A DNA stretch of 64,000 nt. Origin: Hemileia vastatrix. Its lineage: Eukaryota; Basidiomycota; Pucciniomycetes; Pucciniales; Zaghouaniaceae. Within the stretch, counting starts at the first letter, position 1; the number at the start of each line of letters is the position of its first letter. Below, piece by piece: positions 21,728 to 33,165 of this stretch. The notes under the pieces are model-generated. The model was not told the DNA's origin, searched no databases, and saw nothing but the letters and a program-made list of their open reading frames with translations. Made by a program: the position numbers and the translations under genes. The stretch spans positions 4,944,001-5,008,000 of the forward strand of contig JASXTE010000007.1 of NCBI GenBank assembly GCA_030280995.1, given 5' to 3'.

Positions 21728-24337
21728 ATGTCTTCTTCTGCTGTTGTTTCTGGATCTTCTAACCCTCTTACTCCCTCAGTTAGAATTGTTTCTTGGGATG
21801 GCCCAAAGTTTGATGGGGAGGAGGTTAAATGGTTCATTAGCAGGTATGAAGCTGCTGCTGCTGTTTATGGTGCTTCTCATGTGGATATGGTGAAGCAAGT
21901 TAGATTTTTTATTGCCGATAGGGAGGTGGAAAAAGAGGTTATTGCTATGCAGGCATTCAAGGACAAGGATTGGGTTAAGCTTTCTAAAGCTATGGTTGAT
22001 AGATGGGGTGTTAGGTTTACTATGATGGACCTCAATAAAATTGTTGGAGACTGGCAAGCAAAAGGTGGTGTTTCTTCTATGGCTGACTTCAAAAAGCTCT
22101 GTGTTCAGTTTGATGAAGTGGTGGAATGTCTCATACTGGTGGACGAGTTAGTGCATGAGAACCAAGCAAAAGATTTGTTTTGGTCAGCATGCAGCAGGGA
22201 TATTCGTATGGACGTCTTGAAGGATCTTTCAAGAAAAGATTTGATGAAGGAACTGCCTAATGGTGAGCAGAAACTGCCGGCTCTGGAGGTTATCAAGGAC
22301 AACATTCAAGCCCATCTAAAGTTATTGGCGTTGGACAAATATCAAGAGTCATGCACTCAATATGTTAGCAAGGTTAGCGAAGTTTTGGCCGAAAATAACG
22401 ATATTATGGTCAAAGCCCAGGAGGCCAAGAAGGCTCAAATGGGATTACCTGCTGCTAAAGTTGAGGGTAATGTAGATAATAAGATGGTCGATCATTTGGC
22501 CGATTTAACTAAACAGTTAAAAATATTTGTTCAAGAGACTCAGAAGGCCAACAAGGCCCCAATCGCTTCTTCGTCGACGTCGACTTCTTATCAGTCCAGA
22601 GGTTATGAATGTTGAAATTATAATGGCAATAATAATGGTAACCGCTTCCCAGGCAATGGGAGAAATGGTGGGAATGGTGGTAGTAATTATAGAGGTGGCT
22701 ATGATGAGCCAAAGGTGTGCTCCTATTGTAATAGGAGAGGGCACAGAGCAACAGTTTGTTTTGCTCTTGATAAGGATATGGATGCTGGGCGAGTTTTATT
22801 TGATGGTAAAGTTTATAAATTTCCTGATGGTTCGTTCATCAAGCCCAGTGATGGACAGTCTCCTTCTGATTTGGTCAGAAGAAGTTTAACGGCTGAAAGG
22901 AGAGCCAGATTTGAAGAGGTGACGGATGAAGATGTTAATGCCAAGAGTGGCAAAAATGGTAATGGTAATGGTGGTAAAGCTGACAAGGGCAAGGAGAAAG
23001 AGGTCAGTAAAGCCACATTTTCTACTTCTTTTGGTGGTTTAGAGCTGGCGACGGTTGCCCAGGTGGAGGGTAGCTGTATGGCTGGCAAATACGATGTTAA
23101 TGCTGCTAGAAGAGCAGCTGCTACTAAGGCGAAAAGTAGCATTCAGAGCCAATTGAGGGCTAATCCTGGCAAGGCCAATAACAAAGTGAACCCTTACTCT
23201 AAGGACAAGAATTCTAGTGCTCAAACTGCCACCAACAAATTGAACCCTTACTCTAAGGACGAATTATATAAAATGCAGAAGGGGATTGCTGATATGGGGC
23301 CCCCTAGTTATGGCAAGTTTGATTTAAATGGTGAGCCTATGCCAGAGGATGATTCGGATTCTGAGGAGGACGTACCGTTGGCGTCTCTACCCAGACCAAG
23401 TTTAAGCGGTCCCATCCCAATGGAGGGAGTAAGAAGGACTAGCGATGGATCAGGATTAGTGCAAGAAGCTGGTGACGGAGTTAGGGTTATAGAAAGTGAA
23501 GATGTTATAATGGGGGGTGAAGATGGCTCGGTTGGACCTCAAGAGGTACCCAGGGCCAAGGTTGTTAAATCAAAAGTCCAGTATGAGCGGCCAGTAGTTT
23601 CTGGTCAAGCTAATGCGATGGACACAGTTTTGAATAGGGTGAATCAACTGCAGATTCCCTTATCTTTAGGGGAGTTATTTAAGATTGGTCCGGCGCTTGC
23701 TGAAAAGCAAAAGAAGCATTTGACGAGGCGTCGGGTTTCCACTGGAGAGGTGGAATATATTTGTGAAAATGCTGAAAAGTTTGGTGAAGATGTAGATACA
23801 CATTTTTACGCTCCCCTGGGTTACCTGGTGGTAACTCTAAATGGTAAAGAAGTAAAGGCCTTGGTCGATTCAGGGTCTCAAATTAATTTAATTTCATTGG
23901 AGCAAGCGACGAGTATAGGCTTGCCAATTAAAAGTGGAACTGGGGGAAACCTCAGAGGTATTGGAGGGCATGCAACAGAGCTGATGGGTACAGCTGAGCA
24001 TGTCAGGTTAGGCATTGGTGGATCTGTTGGTAAGGTTCACTTTTATGTGGCCAGAGGAGCAGTCAAAACTGTTCTTGGTGGTCCTTTTTTGATGGATTTT
24101 GAGGCCAGGATAGGGTATCAAGCTGGCATGGGGATTAGTTTGGAGATCACTGGTGAAGATATGCGGAGGTTACATATGCGGTTAGCGCCTCCTGGAGATG
24201 AAGGTTGGGAAACACGGCCAGGGATTACTACTCTGTTCCAGTGTTGTGTTTGCACCAAGAAGCGGCATATTAAACGGACGGCTTCTGGTGAATTATGTTT
24301 GTTGGAAAAGGATGGATGCCCTCATTTTTTGGGGTAG
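21728..24337 (+). pseudogene. gag-pro: B gag-pro with one in-frame TGA
   Basis: An 869-codon frame makes capsid, nucleocapsid and protease. The capsid part (FISRYEAAAAV, FIADREVEKEVIAMQ, KDLFWSACSRD) runs about residues 30-230. The single TGA is codon 296 (22613-22615); C has CAA there. It precedes a glycine/asparagine-rich linker and a canonical CCHC zinc knuckle from residue 331 (CSYCNRRGHRATVC). Acidic and Lys-rich stretches follow, then the aspartic protease DSGSQINLIS at D714. The frame ends in CPHFLG and TAG directly after the slippery heptamer. Apart from the TGA the frame is clean, so it may be recent decay or readthrough. Confidence 0.88.
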
Positions 24338-24406
24338 CAGGGGCTGATCACTCTAATGTTGTAATCTCTCCTCAGGAAGAGATCCCGGATTGCAATAGGT
24401 CAGCTC
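24325..24406 (+). promoter_or_regulatory. Putative -1 frameshift signal with structured RNA (B)
   Basis: T-TTT-TTG (24325-24331) is in the correct phase for a -1 slip, two codons before the gag-pro stop, and the shifted frame is the pol frame. GGGCTGATC (24341-24349) pairs along 9 bp with GGTCAGCTC (24398-24406). GTTGTAATCT (24358-24367) pairs along 10 bp, with G-U pairs, with GGATTGCAAT (24387-24396), and a small inner stem lies between. G's version has three compensatory pair changes. Confidence 0.8.
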
Positions 24407-27400
24407 ACTTGTAGATAATTCAAGTGGATTCTCAATTATTTTCTGTTAATATTACTTTGGAGTGCAAATACGTTTTGGACTTTTCTATATCACTACGCAA
24501 TATAGGGGGTGGACTTGCTAGCAAGTCCTTAACCTGAACTCAGATGGAACTCAGATGGAACTCAGACTGAACTCATACTGAACCCATACTGAACTCTACT
24601 TGAACACCCACCTAAAACTGTTCTTCTGAGTGGTGTTCATTCCTGATTGTATGGCTCCTTTATCAATAGCTCAATGTGTGTTCAATCTATGGTGAGTTTG
24701 GGTCCAAGGTTGCGGACTTGCTAGCAAGTCCACCCCCCATATTGTGTGGTGTATGTTTATTGGATTTACCCGGTTTTTCTATTAAATTTAAAAACGGTAA
24801 AAAAGGCAAAATGGGCCAAATTAGGTTGGATAAAAATTGGAAGGGTATGTTTTGTGGCCTCCAGCAAGAGGTTAAACTGCAATTATCTCCTTCTATTTTG
24901 GACCTCCAGCAAGAGGGTAAACTGCAAATATCACATCAAAATCCGATAAAAAATCTCAGTATAATTAAAACACAAAAAAATAATTTTTGTGAAAATTCAA
25001 TTCCGGTCCTCCAGCCAGAGGTTAAACTGCCGACTTTCTTTACAGGTGATTTAATGTTGGATAAGGGAAGCAAAGGTGTTGGAAAATCTGTTTATAAATT
25101 AGACGAGGGAAAGGAGAAAAGGGTAAAATTTAAAAATGAAATAAAATATTTTTCTAATTTTTCTTATTCTGATTCTGGCGATGAAGAAGATTCATTTGAT
25201 GAAAGTTTTAATGGCGATACAAAAGAAAATGTTTTACCTCAAGTTAATTTAGATGTGGACGCAGCCAAATATAAGAAGGTAGCAAATAAAGTTCGACCTA
25301 TTAATGAACCGCTACCTGCTGAATTAAATCCACCTTTGAGAAGACCAAGGTTATCAAGAGATCCTTATGAAACTCCCTTGGTAAAGAATCCGCCTGAATT
25401 TTCTGAGACTTCAAGAATCACTTTTGAGAGACTGGGTGTTGTTAATTTTGGACCTGATGGTTGGTTGTCTGGAGAAGAGAAGAAGTTGTTGTTGGATGTG
25501 ATGGTCAAGCGAGAGAAGGCCATTGCTTTTGTAGAAGAGGAGAGGGGTGTGTTGAAGCATTCCTATGGGGAGCCTTACAAGATTCCTGTGGTATGTCATG
25601 AACCGTGGCAGCAGAAACCGATTCCTATCCCGGCTGCATTAAAAGAAGCCTATATTGAAGTTGTCAGAGAACGGATACGCACTGGACTGTATGAGCAATC
25701 AACGTCAAGTTATTCTAGTCCGGTATTTTGTATCAAGAAACCAAATGGCAAGCTTAGAGTTGTTCATGATCTTAGGGAATTAAATAGGGTTACAATAAAG
25801 GATGCTGGGATACCGCCTAGTGCTGAAGAGTTTGTTGAAGCGTTTGCAGGGAGAGTGTGCTATGGTTTGGGAGATATTATGGGTGGATATGATGAGAGAG
25901 AGTTACATCCGGACTCAAGACCTCTCACTACATTCGATACACAACTTGGACGTTTACAGTTAACAAGATTACCTCAAGGAGCAACAAATTCGGTTGCAGT
26001 TTATCAAGCTCAGATGGCTTGGATCCTTCAAGACAAAATTCCACAATATGCTGGAATCTTTATAGATGATGGAGGAATTAAGGGACCAACAACCGACTAT
26101 GATAACCAGGTGTTGGAAGAGAATCCCGGGATACGCAAATTCATTTGGGAGTTTGCAATTACTTTAGAAAGAATCTTGTTTCGAATTGATGAGGCTGGTT
26201 TAACTATTTCAGGTTCAAAATTTTCCTGTTGTGTGCCAGCCTTAGAAATATTAGGCCATGTGGTATGTAGAGAGGGTAGGATTATGTCCAAGAAGAAAGT
26301 TAACAAAATTCAGTCCTGGCCAAGACCCAAGAATACGACCGAAGTTAGAGGGTTTTTAGGCGTTTGCGTATATGTTAGAATGTTTATCAAGGACTTTTCT
26401 TCATTGGCAGCTCCATTGAGACGGTTAACGAGAAAGGATGCAGACTGGGAGTGGGATGAAGAGTGTGAGAAGGAGGTTGTGGGGAAGGATTTAGTCCTGC
26501 ACAAGTTGGATTATGGAAAAGATGCTGGTAGAATTTATTTAGCAGTAGATTCAAGTCAGGTGGCAGCTGGGGCGGTTTTGTCTCAGATGGATAAAGCTGG
26601 TTACATCAGGCCAGTTAGGTATGAATCTGTAGTATTTACTGAGGTCGAATCAAGATATTCTCAACCAAAATTGGAATTATGTGGTGTGGCGAAAATACTG
26701 AAGAAACTTCAGCATATTTTGTGGGGGCAACATTTTGAGATGCAAGTGGATTCGAAATTGTTAATCCAGATGATTAATTCCCCAAGTTTACCGAATGCAC
26801 CCATGACGAGATGGGTAGCTTTTATTCAACATTTTTCGTTTGATTTAGTTCATAAGCCTGGCAAAACTTTTACTATGCCAGATGGTTTATCAAGGAGAAC
26901 ACCCACTGAAGAAGATTCAGACTCAGAAGAGTTCGATGAAGATATACCTATTATCAAAGCCAGCACTAAAGGAGCTGAAGACTTTCCATACCTCCCCCAT
27001 GAGGTTAAACTGGCAGGACTATTGTGTTTAGATTATGATGATGATGACCTCCACCAAGAGGATAAACTGGAAAATAGTTTTTATGTTAATAAAGGTGTTG
27101 GAAAAGGTGTAGATAAATTCGGCAGAGAGGAGGTAGAAGAAGATGTGGTGTATGTAGAGGAAGATGGATTGGTAGTGTGGGATAGTAGTAAATTAAGGAA
27201 TGGTGTATATGTTGGAGAATTAGAGAATTTAAATAAAAAGGTGGATAAAGAGAAAGAGGTATTTTCGAATACGGTTTACGAAGGATCCAAAGGTTCAGAA
27301 GAAAAACGTCGACATAGCTCGATTAAAAATTTATTTAGGGGTCAACGATTATTGGCTCATTCATGTGCAGGTGATATTGGTGATAGAGAAGTCCCTATTG

Positions 27401-28727
27401 ATGTTATATTAATCAATTTTCAAGATGAAGTCTGGGGTCAGACTGGTTTTTATTTTTTGTTAGTCAAATATTTGTTGACTTTAGAGAGGCCAGAAGATTG
27501 TGAAGACGATGAATGGGTGGCTATCAAGAGGAAGTCATCTACGTTTTACCTATCTGGTCGACGTTTAATGAGGAGGAGGTATCCAAATCCTCAAGTAGTT
27601 ATAACTCAACAGAAGGGGCAAGGATTAGTTTTGAAATCACTGCATGAAGATCTCGGGCATAGAGGCGTTGGAGAAACATTTAGAAGAATTTCTGATCAAT
27701 TTTGGTGGCCTGGCATGAATATGGCTGTTAAACAGTGGGTTCAGTCATGCAAAGAATGTCAAAGACGAAGTTATTTAAGGCCAAAAGAACCTGGACGCGC
27801 GACCGGTGAATATACGCTCTTTGGAAGAGTTAGTTTAGATGCCGTTCATATAAAAGAGGGACGGTATAAATATTTAATTGTGGCCAGAGATGATTTATCT
27901 GGTTGGGTAGAGGCAGCGCCTCTTATTAATTTAACTGCCAAAAATGTGGCAGAATTTTTTTTGAATAATTGGGTATATAGGTATGGGGTGATGAAGTTGG
28001 TGACGGTAGATGGAGGTCCTGAATTTGGGACAGAGTTTAAAGAGGCCATATTGAAAGTTGGATCAAAGGTTAGGGTAGCAACCCCATATTATCCTGAAGC
28101 TGAAGGCATGGTTGAAAGAGGGCATCAAGTTATCAAGGATGCTTTAGTTAAAATGTGTGGGACAAGTGCTGAAAAGTGGAGGCACTATTTACCTTTAGTT
28201 CTATTTGCTGATCGAATCACTGCCAAAAGACAACCGGATTTTCACCTTATGAACTTGTTTTTGGACAGAAAGCAGTTTTACCGGTTGATTTAGAAGCTGA
28301 ATCATATCTTGGAGTTGACTGGGACACGGTCAAAACTACTGAAGAATTATTGTGTGCAAGAATGATGCAGCTAGAAAAGAAAGAAGAATATTTAAAAAAG
28401 GCATATTCGCAGATGATGAAGATCCGAAATCAATCAGTTAGATATTGGGATGAGCGGTTGGCACATCGATTAAGGAAACCTTTGAACCCAGGAGATATGG
28501 TCCTGGTGTATAATAGGAGTTTGGAAAGTCAGTGGGGAAAGATGTTTGCAGATAGGTGGAATGGACCGTATAAAATCAAGGAGCAAGTTTCCGGCGGTTC
28601 ATATGTGCTAGAAGAGTTGGATGGAGTAGTATTAAAGAAGAGGGTAGCAGCTGATCAAGTGAAACGGTTCTATCCTAGAGGCACCAGGAGTGCTGAAGTC
28701 TTCCTCCGCAATGAGGATAAACTATGA
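24338..28727 (+). pseudogene. pol: B pol: RT-RNase H-integrase, disrupted
   Basis: Pol is read in the -1 frame relative to gag-pro. A TAG near 24411 (GAG in C) and the MITE at 24491-24751 interrupt its N-terminal spacer. After the MITE the frame is open to 28293. RT shows SSPVFCIKKPNGKLRVVHDL and FIDD (Asp codons 26065-26070). RNase H-like YLAVDSSQVAAGAVLSQ and DLVHKPGKTFTMPDGLSRR follow, then HHCC zinc binding (H-x4-H, C-x2-C in CKEC). The DDE core has DAVHIKEG, DGGPEFG and EGMVERGH. One base is missing near 28230 compared with C, which shifts the end into another frame that finishes at 28727. There is no chromodomain. Five mini-hairpins are encoded in-frame (24858, 24903, 25008, 26991, 27048). 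Confidence 0.92.
24491..24751. mobile_element. CACTA-like MITE, copy 2, inside B pol
   Basis: It is 261 bp, exactly the length of copy 1, and lies in reverse orientation to it. Left end CACTACGCAATATAGG, right end (inward) CACCACACAATATGGG, TSD TAT (24488-24490 and 24752-24754). Removing it with one TAT rejoins a frame matching C (DFSICLL against FSVCLT). The net insertion of 264 bp keeps phase but brings stops. Confidence 0.9.
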
Positions 28728-29025
28728 AATTTCTTAAATTTTATCAACTCCGAAATGAGGATAAACTACAATTTTAATGTTTTTTATTAAATTTATAACT
28801 CCGAAATGAGGATAAACTACAATTTTAATGTTTTTTTTTATTATTAAATTTATACCTCCGCAATGAGGATAAACTATGAAACTTCTTAAATTTTATGGAA
28901 CTCCGAAATGAGGATAAACTACAATTTTAATGACATTTATGAAAATTTTATGGATACCTCCGCAATGAGGATAAACTATGATATCGACAATATTTTATGA
29001 CGACCTCCGCAACGAGGATAAACTA
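28703..29025 (+). repeat. Mini-hairpin array I of B (CCTC/GAGG stems)
   Basis: Seven copies at 28703, 28748, 28799, 28855, 28901, 28957 and 29004 read CCTC or CTC, a 6-nt loop (CGCAAT or CGAAAT), GAGG or GAG, then ATAAACTA. The first copy forms the last pol codons and stop (28703-28727). The others follow in AT-rich spacers. Confidence 0.85.
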
Positions 29026-29239
29026 TCTTCTTTTTTATCAAAATACTTTACTATCGTTACACTGTATATGGACAACGAAACTGTGATGAAACTTAACGAA
29101 ATGCAAGAAGACCTTCTTTGAAAATTTTCAAAATTTAAAATTCTTAAAATATGGGTGAAGATAGTGTTGGAAAATTTTAAAAATTTATTGGAAGAAGTTT
29201 TCACAGGGGAACCTTCTTAATTTAATATTGGCAAGTGTG

Positions 29240-29280
29240 GGGGTAATTGATGGGCTGGCTGCTCTATACACAATTACCCC
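29240..29280 (+). other. Conserved 3' hairpin of B (GGGGTAATTG)
   Basis: GGGGTAATTG (29240-29249) pairs perfectly with CAATTACCCC (29271-29280), with a 21-nt loop containing GGCTGGCTGCTCTA. The loop is almost identical in C and similar in G. Confidence 0.75.
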
Positions 29281-29500
29281 ATAATGTTCGTTTCCAAAAT
29301 TTTCCCTGTTTCTAGTTGAATCCTGGCTTTGTCTTTTAATTTTAGGAAGTCCACTAAGACTATAAACTGGAACGAATCAAGAGACACCGCTCTCAACGCC
29401 GGATTCAAGATTTTTTTATATTTCATTTTGTTTTTGATTTTTTATATGTTAGATTGTGATTTCTTTTCTTTAATATATATTATGAATTGATGTAAAGGTG

Positions 29501-29562
29501 ATGCTCACTGGTGGTCTCTAATCATTTTTATAAATTGGAGGGAGCCCACCCAGTGATCATCA
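29501..29562 (+). other. Conserved CACTGGTGG hairpin of B
   Basis: TCACTGGTGGTCTC pairs with GAGCCCACCCAGTGA (one bulge) across an AT-rich loop. Homologues are in C (32722-32783) and G (52306-52361), where the surrounding AT sequence has changed but both arms stay. Confidence 0.7.
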
Positions 29563-29636
29563 TTATAAAAATTATCTTCTAAAAACTTTCATTTATTTTC
29601 TTTTCTTTTCAATTTCTTAAAATTGTGTAACCACAT

Positions 29637-29859
29637 CAAGTTGCACTTGGATGTGGGTATGATGTCGAGGGTACGGCTCATCAAATGGCGGGGGGGCATC
29701 TTTTAAAAAAAAATAAAATAAAATAAAAAAAAAATAAATAAAATAAAAATATAAAAAAAATAAAATAAAATAAAAAATAAAAAATAAAAAATAAAAAATA
29801 AAAAAAAATATATATAAATATAAAAATAAAATAAATAATAAAAATAAAAATAAATAAAT

Positions 29860-29885
<26 letters not shown>
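29637..29885 (+). other. Conserved block plus A-rich simple repeat (B)
   Basis: Positions 29637-29702 (AAGTTGCACTTGGATGTGGG, then GGTACGGCTCATCA, then GGGGGGCATC) are conserved in C (32858-32927) and twice in G (52547-52612, 52710-52780). In each element an A/T simple repeat follows; here AAAAT-type runs cover 29703-29885. Confidence 0.65.
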
Positions 29886-29890
<5 letters not shown>

Positions 29891-30031
29891 TAATTAAATC
29901 AAAAATATTATTATATTTCTTAGTTTTATTTTTCAGTCTTCATTCTTTTTAGTTTTATTTATTTAGTTTAGACAGGAAACAGGGTCTAGGGCAACTCAAT
30001 ACCTATGGGATTTTACTTCAAGACATCTGTT

Positions 30032-30793
30032 AGTCCTCCAAGACTTTAAACTGGCTACTTTTCAAGACGTTCTTTAAGGTTTTTTTTTATATACGTATTT
30101 TGGATCTGTTAGTCCTCCAAGACTTTAAACTGGCTACTTTTCAAGACGTTCTTTAAGGTTTTTTATACGTATTTTGGATCTTTTAGTCCTCCAAGACTTT
30201 AAACTGGCTACTGTTCAAGACTTTCCTTAAGGGTTTTATACAAATTTTGGAGCCGTTAGTCCTCCAAGACTTTAAAATGGCTAATTTTCAAGACTATCGT
30301 TAAAATTTTTTTTTGGATTTGTTAGGTCCACCAAGACCTTAAACTGGACTATTATCATGTGCTGGGTCCACCATGACCTTAAACTGGATTTCTTATCGAT
30401 TAAATGTTTGGTCAACCATGACTTTTAACTGGTAGTTCATTCATTGTTTAGTCCACTATGACTTTAAACTGGAAAATTAATATCTGCAGGATAATTCAAC
30501 ATTCATTGGACCACTATGGCCTTATACTGGATTACTTGTCGATCAAATGTTTGGTCCACTATGACATTAAACTGGATTATCAAATTTATTCAATCTTTGG
30601 TCAAGCCTAGGCCTTACTTAGGAATTTATCAAGTTATTTATGCAACTAAACGATCTTTGGTCCACCAAGACCATAAACTGGCAATCGATTATATGTTTGG
30701 TCCACTAAGACTTTAAACTGGAATGTTAATCTTGTTTGGATAACTCAATTCAATCTTTTAATTTATCACTGTCCACTAAGACTTTAAACTGGT
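30032..30793 (+). repeat. Mini-hairpin array II of B (AGTC/GACT and GGTC/GACC stems)
   Basis: About 14 copies start at 30032, 30111, 30185, 30258, 30326, 30365, 30410, 30450, 30508, 30553, 30659, 30699 and 30770, with a decayed one near 30598. Each has a 4-bp stem, a loop such as CTCCAA, CACCAA or CACTAT, and a tail near TTAAACTGG. The first four use AGTC/GACT; several later ones use GGTC/GACC. Confidence 0.88.
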
Positions 30794-31449
30794 TATTCAA
30801 TTATTTCTGGAATTGGGTGCTGATAGCTTTAGGAGGTTAAAATTTTAGGTGGTAATGATGCTAAAGAAAGCATAATGGTTAATTAGGTGAAATTTGTGGC
30901 GCTTTAACATGGTCTTAAGTTGATATTATTATTGGAAGCCTGGCAAAAGTATTTTATGGGTTTGCTGTATAGCAAAGTTTGAAAATTGTGATGAAGGAAT
31001 CAGAAGTTAGGATGGTAGTTGGATTTTAGGGAATGATTTTTTTTAGTGCCTCATAGTTAGGCCATTTTTTGGTGTGAAGCTTGGAGGACCTTATGGCGAG
31101 ATTGGAATCATAGAATTCGGCTCAGTGGGGGGCCCTATGAGGTTGGAATCAGGAGTATTCGGCTCATAGGAAGATCCACTCTCTCAATGCTGTGACAAGA
31201 AGGAAGACTGGTATATGGGAGTCTGAAGGGATTCAAACCTTGCTCTCAGTAGTGGAATCATCACAAGATTTATATTGTTTTATTTTATGTTATATCAAGC
31301 CAGAGAAGAAGAAAGAACGTTTTTATTATAAAGATTTAAAAGAAGACCAGCTAAAACAAATTTATCAAATTACTTTATTGGAAAAGATAATTCTTTTGGA
31401 ATTGCTCAACCACTTATGCAAAGTTATAAGAATGGGGACATTCTCGATT
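30794..31449 (+). other. Conserved non-coding 3' segment of B
   Basis: This segment is homologous to C 33830-34514 (shared: ggtggtaatgatgcta, aggtgaaatttgtggc, gaagactggtatatgggag). An internal direct repeat of 'ggaatca...att(c/t)ggctca' is present in both. An open frame at 31192-31467 is not conserved in C, so I do not call a gene. Confidence 0.6.
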
Positions 31450-31459
31450 GGAGGGAGGA
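31450..31459 (+). promoter_or_regulatory. Polypurine tract of B
   Basis: GGAGGGAGGA directly abuts the 3' LTR and would prime plus-strand synthesis. C has the same tract at 34515-34524 and G a variant at 56691-56702. Confidence 0.85.
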
Positions 31460-32584
31460 TGTGGTAGCCTAAAGTTTAGTACGGCACCTAAATATGTAAA
31501 TGGAGTTATTAAGGCGTGCAAGATTGGCGTTATTATTTTTTATAAAAGGGTTTTATTTAATTTATTGGAGTTTTAAATATGAAGAAATTGGTCACAAGCG
31601 AATGCCTACACGAAAACAATTTATTTTACGGAGAAAACTTATTTTTACGGTCTAAAAAATTTATAAGTATTAAGTCGAGTAACTCAAGAACCTTGGGAAA
31701 TTTTCCCAGAATTTTTACTATTTTTCTTAAATTTTTAAATGAATTTTAAAGTTTTATAGAAATATTTACGTTTTCAAAAATTACTTAACTTTGATGAATT
31801 TTCACGGGGTAATTAGAGCTGCGCAGACTACGAAAATTAGTTTGGTATGTAAAGGGGAAGTAGCTCTATTATGTGTAATTTTTCTAGATTTTTTATTATG
31901 GTTTTAAGGTTCTAAATTGAGTCCGGAAGTCCGGACGGACTCCGTTTCGACTCCGTACGGACTCCGTTCCGGCTCCGTACGGGCTCCAGATTGACTCTGG
32001 AAGAGCTCTGGAGGAGAAAATTTAGGCACGTGACTAGGAATACTTAAGCGCTTCTCAAACTCGAAATTGAGAGGGGGGACACATCATACAGCTTAATCAT
32101 TAACTACCACAGTCTCATATTTTATTACTCAACAAATTAAATAAATTTGTAATACCCTTATAACTTTATATTTTTTTATATACTTAACATTTTAGAAATA
32201 CTATTCAACAATTTAAATCACACTTCAAAACAGGGTATCTTTAGAAAGGTCTTCGTCGCTGGGACTTGATTATTGCTGTCTCATAAAAATTCAAATCATT
32301 ATAAAAACATAAAAGTCAATCTTTTCAGATCTTTCACTGGTACACCTTAATTGTTGTTATCAGTATTTCTTTCCTCAACAGCTACTTTCATTAAATCTCA
32401 ATAAGCGTTAATTATTTTAGAGTTTCATTATTTTCATCAATCAGATCCAAGTAGATTGGTTAGCTTAGTGATTTAGAATTCCCATTTTGTTATTTTTATT
32501 GGAAGGACGGGGTTTTCAGCTAAATCCACATATCTCCTCCGGATTCTGCTTACAGCAAGGCGACTGTAAGAGTTTACCTTACCA
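31460..32584 (+). repeat. B 3' LTR
   Basis: It is 1125 bp and nearly identical to 20391-21548 apart from the shorter GGACTCCGTAC array. C sequence resumes after it with 'ccgctcttaatcctgg'. Confidence 0.92.
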
Positions 32585-32721
32585 TACCGCTCTTAATCCT
32601 GGATTCAAGATTCTTTTTTATTTTTGTTTTTGTTATTTCTTTTATGTTAGATTTTTTATATAATGATATATGTGTTTCATTCATTTTAATTTTTTATAAT
32701 ACTATAAAAAATTGTCAAGGG

Positions 32722-32783
32722 TGATGATCACCAATGGTCTCTAATTATTTTTATAAATTGGAGGGAGCCCACCCAGTGATCAT
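32722..32783 (+). other. Conserved CACTGG-type hairpin of C
   Basis: The 3' arm GAGCCCACCCAGTGATCA is unchanged relative to B and G. The 5' arm (GATCACCAATGGTCTC) has substitutions, so the stem is partly broken in this old copy. Confidence 0.55.
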
Positions 32784-32857
32784 TATCATAAATATTATTT
32801 TTCTAAACTTTCATTTATTAATTTTGAAATCTTCAATTTCTCAAAATTGTGTAACCG

Positions 32858-33060
32858 CATCAAGTTGCACTTAGATGTGGGTATGATAACAAGGGTACGG
32901 CTCATCGATTGGCCGGGGGGCATCTTTAAAAATAAATAAAAAATTGAAATTAAAAAAATAATAATAATAATAATAATAATAAAATAAAATAAATATATAT
33001 ATATATAAACATACAATTAATTTTTTAAATTTTTTTTTTAAAAAAAAATAAAAATAAAAA
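32858..33060 (+). other. Conserved block plus AT simple repeat (C)
   Basis: 32858-32927 matches the B block (AAGTTGCACTTAGATGTGGG, GGTACGGCTCATCG, GGGGGGCATC). It is followed by AAT/AAAAT and AT runs to about 33060. No gene is seen between 32585 and 34524. Confidence 0.6.
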
Positions 33061-33165
33061 TAATTTTCAATTTTTCTTTTAGTTTATTTCTTTTATAGTA
33101 TATTTTATATAGGAAAAAGGGTCAAGTGGAGCTGAAACAAAATTGGATCCTACTTCAAAATCTTT

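Larger units (their letters stand above)
20391..32584 (+). mobile_element. Element B: near-complete Ty3/gypsy copy inserted in C
   Basis: LTRs start TGTGGTAGCC (20391; 31460) and end TTACCA (21548; 32584), with the exact end uncertain by 1-2 bp. ACCGC repeats beside both outer ends, and B's own copy of the target (near 29395) shows 'caccgctct' unfilled. A primer site (21553), gag-pro, pol, structured 3' region and polypurine tract are all present. Lesions are few: one TGA in gag, a MITE in pol and one frameshift in integrase. Confidence 0.93.

Noticed and set aside
30032..30793. CRISPR-like appearance of the repeat array
   Set aside because: Units are degenerate with uneven spacing, lie in a eukaryotic retrotransposon, recur in coding DNA and have no cas genes nearby.
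31192..31467. 91-codon frame near the 3' end of B
   Set aside because: The homologous C region (34200-34524) does not keep it, and it runs into the LTR.
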